Below, piece by piece: positions 12,201 to 22,769 of a stretch of DNA of 64,000 bases. The translations under genes were made by a program, and so were the position numbers. Location of the stretch: contig CM042685.1 of the NCBI GenBank assembly GCA_023614405.1, positions 88,960,684-89,024,683 on the forward strand. Direction: 5' to 3'. The notes beneath the pieces are model-generated. The model was not told where the DNA came from. It did no database searches and was given only the letters and a program-made list of their open reading frames with translations. The stretch's first letter is position 1; the number at the start of each line of letters is the position of its first letter. Origin of the DNA: Avena insularis (Eukaryota; Streptophyta; Magnoliopsida; Poales; Poaceae).

Positions 12201-12823
12201 GCCTGGAGAAGGACATCCTTAGCATTCGAGGCCACGCGGATGTGTGGAAGTACAAAGCTGAGCGAGCCACGTCCAGGGAGGAGTTTTTGCTTGGGGAATT
12301 GGAGAGAATAGGGTGAGCAGCTTCAATGTGATTCTTCATGAACTGATGTTTTTTTGGGTCTAGTTTTGTATGCTGGCTCATTCCGTGTTTCCTGTAGATG
12401 TGAATATCATTCCGAGGGAAGAGAAAGAGCGCTTCGTCATTCAGATGAACTGTTTGACACAGCAAGACCTGGAGGCTAGTGGTTTCTTCTGGATGGACCG
12501 TGATCGAGCCATCGTCCTTGCGACGGTGCAAGATCGTGTGAACCAGGTTCTTCGGGTACTGAGGCGGGAAGGTCATCGTTGGCGGTGGGCCATGTCAAAG
12601 AGTTGGTGCGGCATCAGCTAATTGTTGGGGTGAAAGCTGTCTTGTCGCTCATTAGGCTGCATCGTCGTGATGTTAATCTCGCGGAGGTGGCGTCTGGGAC
12701 GCCCCTTCGACCGGATGGCACTCTATCGGACATGCGCCCTCGTTATGCGGCTGTGGCTCAGCATGATGAGGAGATTGTAGATCTGTTCGAGCAGCGGGCG
12801 AATGTGATACTCCAGAATAGATA
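9248..12823 (+). pseudogene. Antisense additional ORF of the Tat-like element (putative gypsy-type transposon protein)
   Basis: This spliced ORF runs opposite to pol, as known for Tat-lineage elements. It starts at 9248 with a Gly/Lys/Thr-rich N terminus. The family signature follows: EVIPRTPEGFRVMFYTF and GLSLPIHEFLRG (about 9440-9540), a frameshift, then LHITCFITLCECWLGIEP and FGLFRKLY (about 9585-9670). Further pieces are WFYIRDAKLDGQEYGLTPF (about 9790), a Ser/Pro/Lys-rich part (10249-10602), a Glu/Ala/Lys coiled-coil-like part (11148-11350) and a well-preserved C-terminal block at 11441-11928. Candidate introns are 10174-10248, 10866 to about 10990, about 11072-11147 and 11351-11440. Several stops (near 9917, 9941, 10756, 11250, 11303) make it a pseudogene. 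Its biochemical role is not known to me; a nuclear or gag-like role would be speculation. Confidence 0.75.
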
Positions 12824-13452
12824 GATCCTGTAGAGAAAAACTTAATGTAAAATTTGTATTTATTCGAGTGGGCTTGTAATTCCCTTTGTAAAGTGTTATG
12901 TGTATATTAGCACGTGGTGCTTTTGTAATTTGCATATCCCTTTTGTTAGCCTGACGTGGTCAACTACTTGGGTTGTATGCGTTGTTCTCAGTCGACGAAG
13001 TCGTGAGGTGAGGCGTAGCCCCCGAGCGTGTTTAGCCAGAAATAATGTAAGGGAAAAAAGATATTTGGGCCAAGGAATTTAGATTTTTTTCATATCGAAT
13101 AAAGAGGTACATTGTTCGGCCGAGTAGCCTTATTGAAAGTAAAGGGTAACTAGGGGTAGAAGCATCGCAGTTGTGCGATGTTGTAGGGGTTGGAGTATTC
13201 GACCCCTGAGTCGATGTCCATGAGGCTGTAGGTGCCACCTGGTATGACTTCAATGACGATGTAGGGTCCTTCCCAGGGTGACTCGAGCTTTTTGGGATGT
13301 TCTTTCTTGAGTCACAAGGTCTCCTTCGAAGAAGGACCTTGGGTGCAGTCGGTGGCTGTGGTAGTTGCGAAGGCTCTGCTGGTAGACCACTGAGCGAGCG
13401 GAGGCGATGTCGCGTGCTTCGTCGAGTGTGTCGATGACGTCTTCGAGTGCTC
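12824..13452 (-). pseudogene. Decayed 3' end of the Tat-like pol
   Basis: After the last readable antisense exon, the minus strand at about 13180-13450 still resembles the region after integrase in Gypsy pol (a stretch with SSHPGKDPTSSLK and SYQVAPTAS in broken frames). About 12830-13130 shows no coding signal. Confidence 0.4.
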
Positions 13453-14134
13453 CTAATCATTCGTCCTCGCTGTAGGCGATGACCCACGGTGCCTTGTGGC
13501 GTACCTCGGCAGGCAGCACGGCTTCGGCTCCGTGCACCATGAAGAAGGGCATGTAGCTGGTGGAGCTGTTGGGCGTTGTACACAGGCTCTAGAGAACAGA
13601 GGGTAGCTCAACCGCCCAGGCTCCCGCAAGCCCTTCGAGTGGGCACAATAGGCGCTTTTGATGTCGTTCCCTATGAGGCCATTGGTCTTTTCTACATGTT
13701 CGTTGGTCCGCGGGTGCGCCACCGAGGCGTAGGATATGTTGATGCCGAGGTTCCCGCAGAAGGATTGAAATTCCTTTGAGATGAAGTTCAAGCTGTTGTC
13801 CGTGATGATGCTGTGAGGCACGCCAAATCTGTAGCCAATGGATTCGAAGAACTTGACGGCAGTTTTGCCGCTTTGGTTGGCAACGGGCATGGCCTCGATC
13901 CACTTGGTGAATTTGTCGACTGCGACCAGGAGGAAGACATGGCCTCCTGGCGAGGACTTTGGTAGTTTGCTGATCATGTCGAGGCCCCACTAGGCGAAGG
14001 GCCAAGCCAAAGGTATGGGCCTCAGTTTGGATCCTGGTGTGTGCGGCTTGTCCACGTATCTGTGACAGGCATTGCACCTCTGGACGATATCCTTTGCGTC
14101 GTTCATGGTTGTTGGCCAGTAGAACCCAACTCAT
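13453..14134 (-). pseudogene. Tat-like integrase
   Basis: The N-terminal zinc-binding part is partly readable around 14050-14134 (RCNACHRYVDKPH). The core starts near 13980. VDKFTKWIEAMPV carries the strand that follows the first catalytic Asp, SIITDNSLNF holds the second Asp, and NEHVEKTNG holds the catalytic Glu, where NGQVERANG is usual. A stop lies just before GLDMISKL (near 13992), and the frame is lost after about 13640. Integrase would insert the cDNA copy into the chromosome. The element also lacks gag and protease, so it cannot be autonomous. Confidence 0.85.
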
Positions 14135-14419
14135 AGAGCTTTGTCGACTAGGGCGTGGTTGCCTGCGTGGTGGCCGCAGATACCCTCGTATATGTCCTAG
14201 AGGATGCTTTTGCCATCACCCATGGTGACGCACCGTTGGAGCACACCCGAAATTCTACGCTTGTACAACTCGCCATTGATTATGGTGAAGGCTTTTGATC
14301 GACGAGATATTCATCGGGCATCTGCCGGGTCATCGGGAAGTTCATTGTTTATTAGGTACCGAAGGTATGGATGCGTCCATGTCTCTTTAATTGCCGTGAC
14401 CTGCATCAGGCTAAACAGC

Positions 14420-15169
14420 TCAGCCTCGGTGTCGAGTTTTTCGGGTCCTTCCTGTACTTGGGTGGCGCAGCCCCGGGTACGCTGCTTCTTCGGCTAAGCC
14501 TTTTGGGAATTTTCTCTTGATGGAGGGTACGCATATTTGTTCGAGGAACACACCTGGTGGCACCCGTGTGGAGGTGGAGCCGATGTTGGCAAGTCTATCG
14601 GCTTCTTCATTGCTTTCTCTTTCGACGTGCCGAAGCTCACAGCCGTCAAAGTCCCCTTCGAACATGTTGGCACTGTGAGCGTCACACTCGTTCATCGTCT
14701 GCTGGACGACAAGGTTCAATTCACCGTAGATGACGAGGCGCATGGTGCCGCAGATCTTGGGACTCTTCATGCGGTGGATGAGGGCCTCATATTCGACCTC
14801 GTTGATGGAGGCACGAAATTTCATCCGAAGGACGTATTTCATCTTGTCGTCTTAAGGGGACGTCAGTATGACGCCAGCCCCTGCTCCAGCCTCGCGCCTG
14901 GAGCCATCGAAGTGCATCATCCACGATTGCGACATGTCCAGAGTGTTCGGCAGCTGGACTTCCATCAAGTGGACGAGAAAGTTAGGGAGGACCTGAGATT
15001 TGATGGCCTTGCGCTGCTCATAGATTATATCCAGAGGAGACAGATCAATGCCCCACAAGGCTACGCGAACCATGGCTTCGAGGTTGTTTAGGATGTTGGA
15101 TAGTGGGGCATCATTGACGACCATGATCTGATGCTCTTGGAAGTAGTGTCTCAGCCGATGAGCCGTCAT
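14420..15169 (-). pseudogene. Tat-like connection region and additional (archaeal-type) RNase H
   Basis: The end of the ordinary RNase H region (HRLRHYFQEHQIMVVND, about 15100-15165) is followed by MMHFDGSRREAGAGAGV at about 14930-14880. This is the signature of the second RNase H typical of Tat elements. Of its acidic residues, FDGS and the Glu of EVEYEAL are kept. The second Asp position reads GELNLVV instead of the usual GDS, and EEADRLAN holds the last Asp. A stop separates the Asp strand from the rest (near 14854). RNase H degrades the RNA of the RNA-DNA hybrid during reverse transcription. Confidence 0.8.
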
Positions 15170-15313
15170 GAATACGTCGTAGGAGAGCTTCTAGTAGTGA
15201 GGGTACCTCTGCTTTGTTGGAGTCAATACCTCGCTGAGGTAGTAGATTGGGTGTTGGACCCCATGGGTCTTTCCATCTTCGGGTCGTTCGACCACGAGTA
15301 AGGTGCTTACCAC

Positions 15314-16018
15314 CTAATGCGTAGCTGCGATGAATAGTAGCAAAGGCTCTCGTTCCTTTGGCGTGACTATGATAGGTGAGGTGGAGAGCAGCCGCTTCAG
15401 GTCCTCGAATGCGTTGTCTGCTTCGGGTGTCCACTCAAACTTGTCCGCCTTGCGGAGCAGCTGGTAAAATCGTAGGGCCTTCTCGCCCATGCGGCTGATG
15501 AATCTACTCAGTGCCGCAATCCCGCCAGCCAGCTGCTGGACACCTTTGAGGTTCTTCGGCTTCTCCATGGCCAGTATGGCCCTGATTTTCTTTGAATTCG
15601 CCTCGATCCCCCGTTGGGAGATGAAGTAGCCGAGTAGCTGGACCGATGGGACGCCGAAGGCGCACTTTTGTGGGTTTAGCTTGATCTTGTAGTGATCAAG
15701 GTTATCAAACGTCTCGTGGAGATCGTCGATCAGCGACTTGGCCTCCCTGGTCTTGATTACTATGTCGTTGACATAGACTTGGATGTTGCGATCGATCTGG
15801 TTTTTCAGGCGCGCCTGCATGCACCTCTGATACGTAGCACCTGCATTCTTTAGTCCGAAGGGCATGGTGTTGTAGCAGAACACTCCGAACGGCATAATGA
15901 ACACCGTTTTCTCCTAATCTTCGACCTTTAGCGGAATCTGGTTGTAGCCTGAGTAGGCGTCGAGGAAGGAGAGTTTCTCGCATCCTGCAGTGGAATTGAT
16001 GATCAGAGTTTCTCGCAT
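15314..16018 (-). pseudogene. Tat-like reverse transcriptase, 5' truncated, with altered YVDD box
   Basis: It is readable from AGCEKLSFLDAYSGYNQI (about 15985-15935), a stop at about 15914, then MPFGLKNAGATYQRCM and the catalytic box, which reads YVNDIVIK (15764-15775) instead of YVDD. The thumb and connection follow: LLGYFISQRGIEAN and FEWTPEADNAFEDLK. Everything N-terminal of the DAYSGY motif, plus protease and gag, is missing: only about 30 codons separate this motif from the primer binding site. The Asp to Asn change would inactivate the polymerase by itself. Confidence 0.88.
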
Positions 16019-16036
16019 CCCATAGACGGCACCAAT
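16019..16036 (-). other. Primer binding site of the Tat-like element
   Basis: Immediately inside the 5' LTR the minus strand reads ATTGGTGCCGTCTATGGG. This resembles the GGTGCCGTCTGTGGGA-type primer sites seen in other grass Gypsy elements. The priming tRNA was not identified. Its position fixes the orientation of the element. Confidence 0.7.
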
Positions 16037-16528
16037 TGACGAGGGTTGATTTCGTCAATGCCCATTGTTATGGACTTGGGTTTTGGAGAATATGGGGATG
16101 CTGGATATCGCGGAACGTTTAACAGACAAGCAACACAGGACACTAGATTTACCCAGGTTTAGGCCCCCAGAGGGAAAACCCTACTCCTGCTTGTCTGCTC
16201 TTGATTACGGCGGAACCGAAGATTACAGGGGTGCACACATGCAATCTGGCGTGGAGGTGTGTATGCGATGGTGGAAGAGATCCTTCTCGCCATACCCTCC
16301 TAGCCTTTATATAGATAGGCAGGTCCTGGGCTTAGGTCGAGTTGGTTACAAATTAGGGTTTGTTCCCTTTTGAATTTCTATCTATTCTAGACTTGTCCTC
16401 CAAAGAGTCAAAAATGTCATGGGCTTAGGCCACCCGAAGTCTTCATGGGCCGCGTTTCTTGACGTGGGCCTTTCTTGGACTGGACCAGGTATACCAAGGT
16501 TGTGTAACCGTGGGGTATATCCATGTCA
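16037..16528 (-). repeat. 5' LTR of the Tat-like element
   Basis: 492 bp with TGAC at one end and GTCA at the other (+ strand), flanked on the right by CCAAG, the target duplication. Bases 16037-16517 align with the 3' LTR at 7434-7914. Confidence 0.9.
16306..16314 (-). promoter_or_regulatory. TATA box in the Tat-like 5' LTR
   Basis: The minus strand reads CTATATAAAGG here, upstream of the primer site at a distance normal for an LTR promoter. The same sequence is kept at 7703-7711 in the other LTR. Confidence 0.55.
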
Positions 16529-17078
16529 CCAAGTTTTAGGTTGAGGATTGGAAACTTCGTGAGTAATATCCAAGTGGCTTGGTGATTAATATCCAAGTAC
16601 TTGTTCCACTCGACCCTTTATTACTTATCAAATGTTTATAAAGTAGGATAAAAGATTTTCTCTCTTCATCATGATTTAAGAAAGAATGGCTTTATGCAAA
16701 TAAACCTCAAGCCTTTGTCAGCCTTATGCATGTAGAAATAGCGAAGTCTTTTCTTTCATGGTGTAATTTGCCAATACATTCAAAGTATTGACCAACTCGT
16801 TTGGCTACATGTTTTATGTGCAAAATTTGGAAATCATCGTTGAAAGGTGCGCTAGGATTGCGGGTCTTCACTCAACTAGACTGTGGAATTGATGGGACTC
16901 CAATTTGTATATATTTCACTGCTGTTGTAATAATATAAACGCTGGATGATTCGAATCATGTAATATATACTTGTGTTTTACATGATATTTCATCGACTGT
17001 GAGTGCTAGATAATGATCCAAGGATTAGCATGTTAATCACAGGGACTTAGGATCTTTACTCGATCCGAGGTCATCACA
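16529..17078 (+). mobile_element. Right part of the 5' LTR of Gypsy element B
   Basis: It continues the LTR interrupted at 7433. ATATCCAAG-like motifs flank the break on both sides (7373-7433 and 16577-16607). The LTR ends CATCACA at 17078, directly before a tRNA-iMet-type primer site. Non-coding. Confidence 0.7.
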
Positions 17079-17080
17079 AA

Positions 17081-17096
17081 TGGTATCAGAGCACAT
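17081..17096 (+). other. Primer binding site of element B
   Basis: TGGTATCAGAGCACAT matches the 3' end complement of initiator methionine tRNA, the common primer of chromodomain Gypsy and of Copia elements. It lies 2 bp after the LTR end. Confidence 0.85.
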
Positions 17097-18924
17097 GTTG
17101 CCTGTAGATCGTGATCCTAGCCTCGGAAAAGCTTTAGGAGTATTATTTTCTATGTTATTTTAGAAATCTCTCATACTTCTCATCTTCTATCCTTGTAATT
17201 TCAAAATTCTCAAGTATCTTCTTTTCAACATTATAAATGACCACTATGCACGTCAAGAAGAAACTTCTCTCAAGACTACCTTTCCAAAGAAGATTATCTC
17301 GCTCAAGTCAGGACTTGAAGACCTCCACAGAAGATGTTCCAAGACTGAAGCTACGATAATTGAAGAATTCAAATCTACAAGTACCGAAGACTTCGAAGGC
17401 CTTAAGACAAGGTTATTAACTAAAGACCTTGAAAGATTGAAGATTATGAAGAACATGAATACTATCTAGAGCATGAAGACTTTTGAAGACTCAAAGCCTT
17501 GAAGATTCCAAGTGACCTATTAGGAACCAAATCCGGATAGATTCGCTACAATCTAGATGCGATGAATTATTTGTTGTCTTTTTATGTTTAGTTACCATAG
17601 TAAAACCTATTTTCCAAAACTAAATTTGCTTGTATGGGTTATTCCTCTTCTCCTATACTCCATGCATTCCTACTCTAAACCTCGATCAACTCGACAAATG
17701 GACCATATCAATAAGGAAGACAAGGAACTCAACTTCTCCAAGCATATGCGCCACGCTAATGCAAATTAATGGATGCACAAGATAGAAGGAAGAATTAAGG
17801 ATGCCAATAGTGAAGCTAATAGAATGGTTCATTATGCCACCCAATTCCTAGAGGACGATGCTGCAACTTGGTGGGATATGCAAAACACCATTTATGATCA
17901 TCAAGGGATGATGTCTTGGGAAGAATTTAAAGTGGTTATACTACAATATCGTCTTGTCACTCGGATATCAAAAACCCAAGAAGTTGAAGTCCCAAAACAT
18001 TCAGCTTGCAGGATCTGTGGAAAAATAGGACATACCTCCAAGGAGCATCGTGATCAGTCCCCCTACTATGAAGCAAGTCACCCATCTGAAGAAAGCTCCA
18101 CCTCTCAAGTTACATGCTTCTTGTGTGAAGGGACCAACTACATCCCCAATCAATTTCACCTCTACCCTATGTTACAACAAGTGAATCAGCAAGTCAGAGA
18201 CGGAATACGCCAAGACCCCATGAAGCACTTAGAGGACACAAAGTCTACGAGAAGGGCTAGATATGAAGTTAAGACTTTAGACACCACAACCAAAATCATC
18301 ACTTTGTGATACAGGACATATAAAAGGAATGGCCACCTTCCCCAAATTGGCTCAAGGAAACGATCAAGGCTTCCGAATGTTGAGGTAGAGCATGAAGAAC
18401 TACAAGACATGTCATCCTTACCAAAGAAGAGGAAGGATCTAAGCAAAGTCCTATGCTTCAAGTGTCATAATCCCAGGCATTATGCTAATGATTGGCCAGA
18501 ACAGGAGAATGTGGCTGGAAAGGATGAAAACAATGATGGTAATGGTGGAGATAAAGAAGATAGTAGTCAAGTCCTTCATTATAAGCGTCCGAAGGAAGGA
18601 TATGGCGATGGTAATAGAAATAGTGACGACAAGAAGCCCAAGAAAGATCCTAGCTAGGTGACATGCTACAAGTGTGGTGAAATAGGGAACTACATGTCAT
18701 ATTGTACTGAGAAAAGAAAGAATGCTGGTGGAAATAAAAAGAAGCCCGATCCATCCATCAAGATATGGTGAATCATGTTAGTGTGAATGAAGCTTACAAA
18801 TCAATAACCTCTAGTGGACCCACCCAAAGAATCCAACATATAGAATCTATTAAGGGTGGTAGCACCCTATTTATTTCTAGCCTTCTCGACTCTCGAGGAC
18901 GAGATTCTTTTAAGGGTGGTAGTC
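17097..18924 (+). pseudogene. Gag of Gypsy element B with several zinc knuckles; pol absent
   Basis: After a leader of about 600 bp, the Gag capsid-type segment YATQFLEDDAATWWDMQ ... SWEEFKVV is readable at 17835-17945. Zinc-knuckle-like motifs follow: CRICGKIGHTSKEH (about 18008), CFKCHNPRHYANDW (about 18451, last Cys is Trp) and CYKCGEIGNYMSYC (about 18664, His is Asn). A stop after DPS at 18655 and the frame change after 18309 break the gene. MVNHVSVNEA (18765) matches the start of the protease region. The sequence then jumps within about 120 bp to the extreme 3' end of pol (LLDSRGRDSFKGG) and a polypurine-like tract TTTTAAGGGTGG at 18909-18920. Reverse transcriptase and integrase are missing, either by deletion or because the element is a non-autonomous gag-only derivative. 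Confidence 0.75.
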
Positions 18925-19311
18925 TGAAACATCACAAAAATTTTCTAAATTTTGGAATGTTAAAATAAATTGAATTGTTTGATCTTGTTGAAACTTTGGA
19001 GTGGCTCTGTCTTGGCCTAGTACTTAGTGGGAAACCTCACCTGGGTACCATCACTTGGAGGTTCATTGGCACAGGTGGATCCAGAAGGTAGAGAGGCTAC
19101 TAAGGGAAAGCCTCGCCATGGTCTTGTTTCTAAAGGGACTTTATCGTGGATTGTGGGTAAAGTGCACAAACTCTCGAGAGTAATCAACTGATCGATCAGC
19201 CGTGTTCACGGAAAAGAACGACTTTGAGCATTTGAAGGATGGCGTCTCCGAAGGATCTTCCTATCTCTTTCAAACTTAAAGTTTTTCTAAAACCCCGGGG
19301 TGTGCGTAATA
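18925..19311 (+). repeat. Truncated 3' LTR of element B
   Basis: It starts TGAAACATCACAAAAATTTT right after the polypurine tract. Bases 19004-19311 align with 7036-7342 in the 5' LTR. It breaks off at about 19311, where unrelated Copia-like sequence begins. The first 80 bp have no counterpart in the visible 5' LTR, so one copy has an internal deletion. Confidence 0.7.
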
Positions 19312-21096
19312 CCTCCCAAATCAAAATTCAAGTGAATAGAACTTTGATAAGATTAATGAACCTTAGCTATATGTGCTGAGTTGCGCAGCACCGGAAAATG
19401 TTCCGGAGGCAGCTGGAATGTTCATAGCTTATGTGCCTCAAAGGTTGTGGTCACGGAGGTCTAAGTTCCTATTGAACCAAGTAGGTCGAATAAACAATCA
19501 AATGTTGAGATTTGAGAGTAAATCATTATTGTTTGACAATGATGAACCGACTACATGCAAAGAAGATATGATGGGCCCTGACTCCATCAAATGTCTTGAA
19601 GCCATAAAATCCGTGATAGTTCCATACACGATAAATCAAGTTTTGAACTTGGAAGACCCTCCGAAAAGGTGTAAAAACCTATCGGTCGTATTTGGATCTA
19701 TAAAGAAACAGACATGGATGTTTCACATGTATGAAATAGTCGACATGTCGGTAAAGTTTTTACGACAATGTTCAAAGAGTTGACTATGACAAGATTGGAT
19801 CTTTCATAGCGATACTTGGTCTGGACGGATTAAAATAACAACCACTACATATAATTTGGTATATGGTAGATGAATAAAAAAACAAAGTTATTCTAATAGA
19901 ATGGTTACCTAGGACGTGTGCATGACACGATCCAAAGGGTTTTGTTAATTCAAAGGATGCTAAAAAGGGAATGCAAACTTCAATGGTTGAAGTAAGCATC
20001 GCGGAGTTGGAATCTTCACCATGATGAAAAAGGAGTTTTCATCAGGAGACGATGAAGATGCTTGCATTTGCAAGAAATTAAGTGGGAGCGCTATGACATA
20101 TTTCTAATACATTATGTGGAGGACATCTTGTTGATTAGAAATGATGTATATTTTATTGACAAAGGTTAAGAATTTCATTTCGATGAAAGACTTAGACAAA
20201 ATCCGAATATTTAGCTTGACTGTCTATAGTGGATAGACTACAATGCTAATATGGTTATGGCAAACGTACATATATGAGATATTGAAGGAGTTTAATATAG
20301 AAATGACAAGAAATGGTTCTTGTCGCATGGAAAGGAATTGAATCAAAATTCAAGTGTATTGACACTTGATAAGTGAAACAAGATTCAAGTGCTTTGACAC
20401 TTGATGAGTGAAATCACAAGGATGTTTTGATCAATCATACCATGATATGTACACATATAGATATGTCCTATGCTCTAAGTGTTATGAGAATATACCAGAA
20501 TGAATCATAAAATGATCATTGGACTATAGTGAGGATATTCTTATGATCTTTTAGAAGAACTAAGAATATATTTGTGTAGAGGTGACAAACAATTACAAAT
20601 AGTTCATTGTAAAGTGTTACATTGATACTAGTTTTGTCACAAGATACAAATTAAGTTTATCTCAATTTAAACTATGAGTGTCACAATGAAATGGAAAGGA
20701 GTTTCCATGATGGATTTGGATGTATTCCAAAGTTAAGACATTGTGACGGATACTACAACAAAAGGCTAAGTATATGACTGCTATAGTAGCAGCAAAGGAG
20801 GGAATTTGTGTCAAGTAGTTTGTTATCAAACTAAGGTGTGGTTCCCAACGGGCTAACACTAAAGATATATTGTATGACAATAGTATCAACGTGATTTAAC
20901 CCCAAGGAACTAAAGGTCTCACCAAAAGACCAAATTTATACAATGCCATCTCATTGGAGAATCAGTGATGCGTGAAGATGCAAAAACATGCAAATACACA
21001 CGGACCTGAAAGCGTATATGGAACACCAGAAAGCCATAGGTGTTCAAAACACAAAGTTTTCAAACTAGATTATTGTCTCTAGTGCAAGTGGGAGAC
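19312..21096 (+). pseudogene. Angela/WIS-like Copia pol remnant (reverse transcriptase to RNase H)
   Basis: Heavily mutated Copia pol. The pre-RT linker is readable at 19500-19600 (DNDEPTTCKEDMMGPDS, like the NNNEP...EAM...PDS motif of Copia). The catalytic box appears at 20113-20130 as YVEDILLI, where YVDD is expected. A segment with SMKDLDKIRIF-like residues follows near 20180. Small deletions break the frame many times, and only pieces align. The sequence ends in AAGTGGGAGAC, the polypurine tract, at 21086-21096. Gag, integrase and the 5' LTR of this copy are missing. Reverse transcriptase would copy the element RNA; this one cannot. Confidence 0.75.
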
Positions 21097-22769
21097 TGAA
21101 GGGAATATGCCCGAGAGGCAATAATAAAGTGGTTATTATCGTATTCCTTGTTTATGATAAATGTTTATTTTACATGCTATAATTGTATTAATACGGAAAC
21201 ATTAATACATGTGTGTTTAATAAACAAAAGGAAGTTCCTAGTTATGCCTCTCTTATAAACTAGCTCGTTGATTAACAAGATGATCAAAGGTTTCCTGATC
21301 ATGGACATTGGATGTTGTTAATAACGAGGTCACAACATTAGTGTAATGGTATGATGAACATTCATCCGAAGTATAGCATTACGATCAAAGTCACTGAGTT
21401 TATATTGCTATAACAACTTACAAAGTGATCCTAATCCTTAGACCATGAGATCATGTCAATCACTAACACCGGAAGAGTTTCTTGATAACATCAAACGTCA
21501 CACCGTAACAGGGTGATTATAAAGATGGGTTAAGAACTACTAAAGTGTTATGTTGAGGCCCATGGATCGAGAGTGGAATTTGTTCATCCCGATGAAGGAT
21601 AGATATGCTCTGGGCCCTCTCGGTGATATTACATTGATTAGCTTGCAAGCAAGTGATTTGATCACTAGAATGTTATATCACTGGAACGAGAAAAGAGTGC
21701 ATGTCAATAACGAGATCAAACTAGGTATGGAGATACTGATGATCGAATCTCGGACATGTAATATATCGCGAAACAAAGGGATAAAGATACTAGCGTAAAA
21801 GGTTCCGATGATCACAAGAAAGTCATTGTTGAATGTGTGGGAGTTAGTATGGGTCTCCAGATCCCGCTTCTGATTATTGATCCGAGAGGGGTCTCGATCA
21901 TGTCCGCATTATTTGTGAACCGTAGGGTGACACACTTAAGAGACACCGACATCTATTTGGAGCAAAAGTTTCATGCCGGAAAGAATAACAAGCGCATGAA
22001 TTTATTTCACTACATACCGAAACAGGTTTTCGGGTGAAATTGCAGAAAGTGTTTTTGCATGTGAAATAAATACTAGCAAGGGGTTATATGCGAATGTTTT
22101 TCATTAAATTAATTGACAAAATTCTGAATAAATAAAAGGAGTTTTATTTAATGACAGTTTGGATTAAATTTGGTGTAAATTTAATGGGAATTTGAGTGGA
22201 GAAAATTGAAGGGGCATTTTGTGAGTGGAGTGTCCACCCACATGAATGAGGGAGAGGTGGGGGCACCCTCCATGGCCGGTGTCCATTCCCCTGGGGATGC
22301 CCCCCTCCCCTATATAAGGAGCCCCTCTCCTCACTTCTCACTAACACCTCCTCGTGAAGGATCTCTCTCCCCCTTTAGAATTCCCCCATGGTCTCGGATC
22401 AGCGAGATACATGTTCCTAGTGGCTTTTTCTAGAAGGATTTGTTGCTTCCGCTGCTTCGCTGGAGCAAGGGCGCAAAGGTTGTCGGGTTACACGGACGTG
22501 TGTGCGATCACGGATGCACCACTGCTTTGCGGTGTTGGACTTGATGGTGCTGGACCGGCTGGACCAGATGGACTTCATCACAATCTTGAGATCGGCAAGC
22601 GTTCATCTACATCATCCACGAGTACAACCTCATTAACACTATTCGAACTTCGAGGGTATGTATTCTATGGATGTATATCCACCCGTTGCTTGTATCTAGT
22701 AGATAGATCTTGGTACTTAGATTTTCCCATCATAGGAATTTTTTTGTTTTCCATGTTGTGAACCCTACA
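21097..22769 (+). repeat. 3' LTR of the Angela/WIS-like Copia element
   Basis: It begins TGAAGGGAATATGCCCGAGAGGC (a variant of the TGTTGGAAATATGCCCTAGAGG start of this group) after the polypurine tract and ends CCTACA at 22769. Length is 1673 bp, normal for the group. The late LTR motifs TCTAGTAGATAGATCTTGGTA and TTTTGTTTTCCATG are present near 22697-22755. Open frames inside it are chance frames. Confidence 0.85.
22311..22318 (+). promoter_or_regulatory. TATA box in the Copia 3' LTR
   Basis: TATATAAG preceded by a C-rich tract (CCCCTCCCC), the same context as at 25011 in the second Copia LTR. Confidence 0.6.

Larger units (their letters stand above)
7434..16528 (-). mobile_element. Tat-lineage Ty3/Gypsy retrotransposon, defective, minus orientation
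   Basis: It is bounded by two LTRs and by the 5-bp direct repeat CCAAG at 7429-7433 and 16529-16533. The right LTR has TGAC...GTCA ends. The minus strand carries, in order, the primer site, reverse transcriptase, RNase H, a second plant-type RNase H and integrase. The + strand carries a long antisense spliced ORF of the type found in Tat-lineage elements. Gag, protease and the N-terminal half of reverse transcriptase are deleted. The element is inserted in the LTR of element B, so it is younger than B. Confidence 0.9.
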
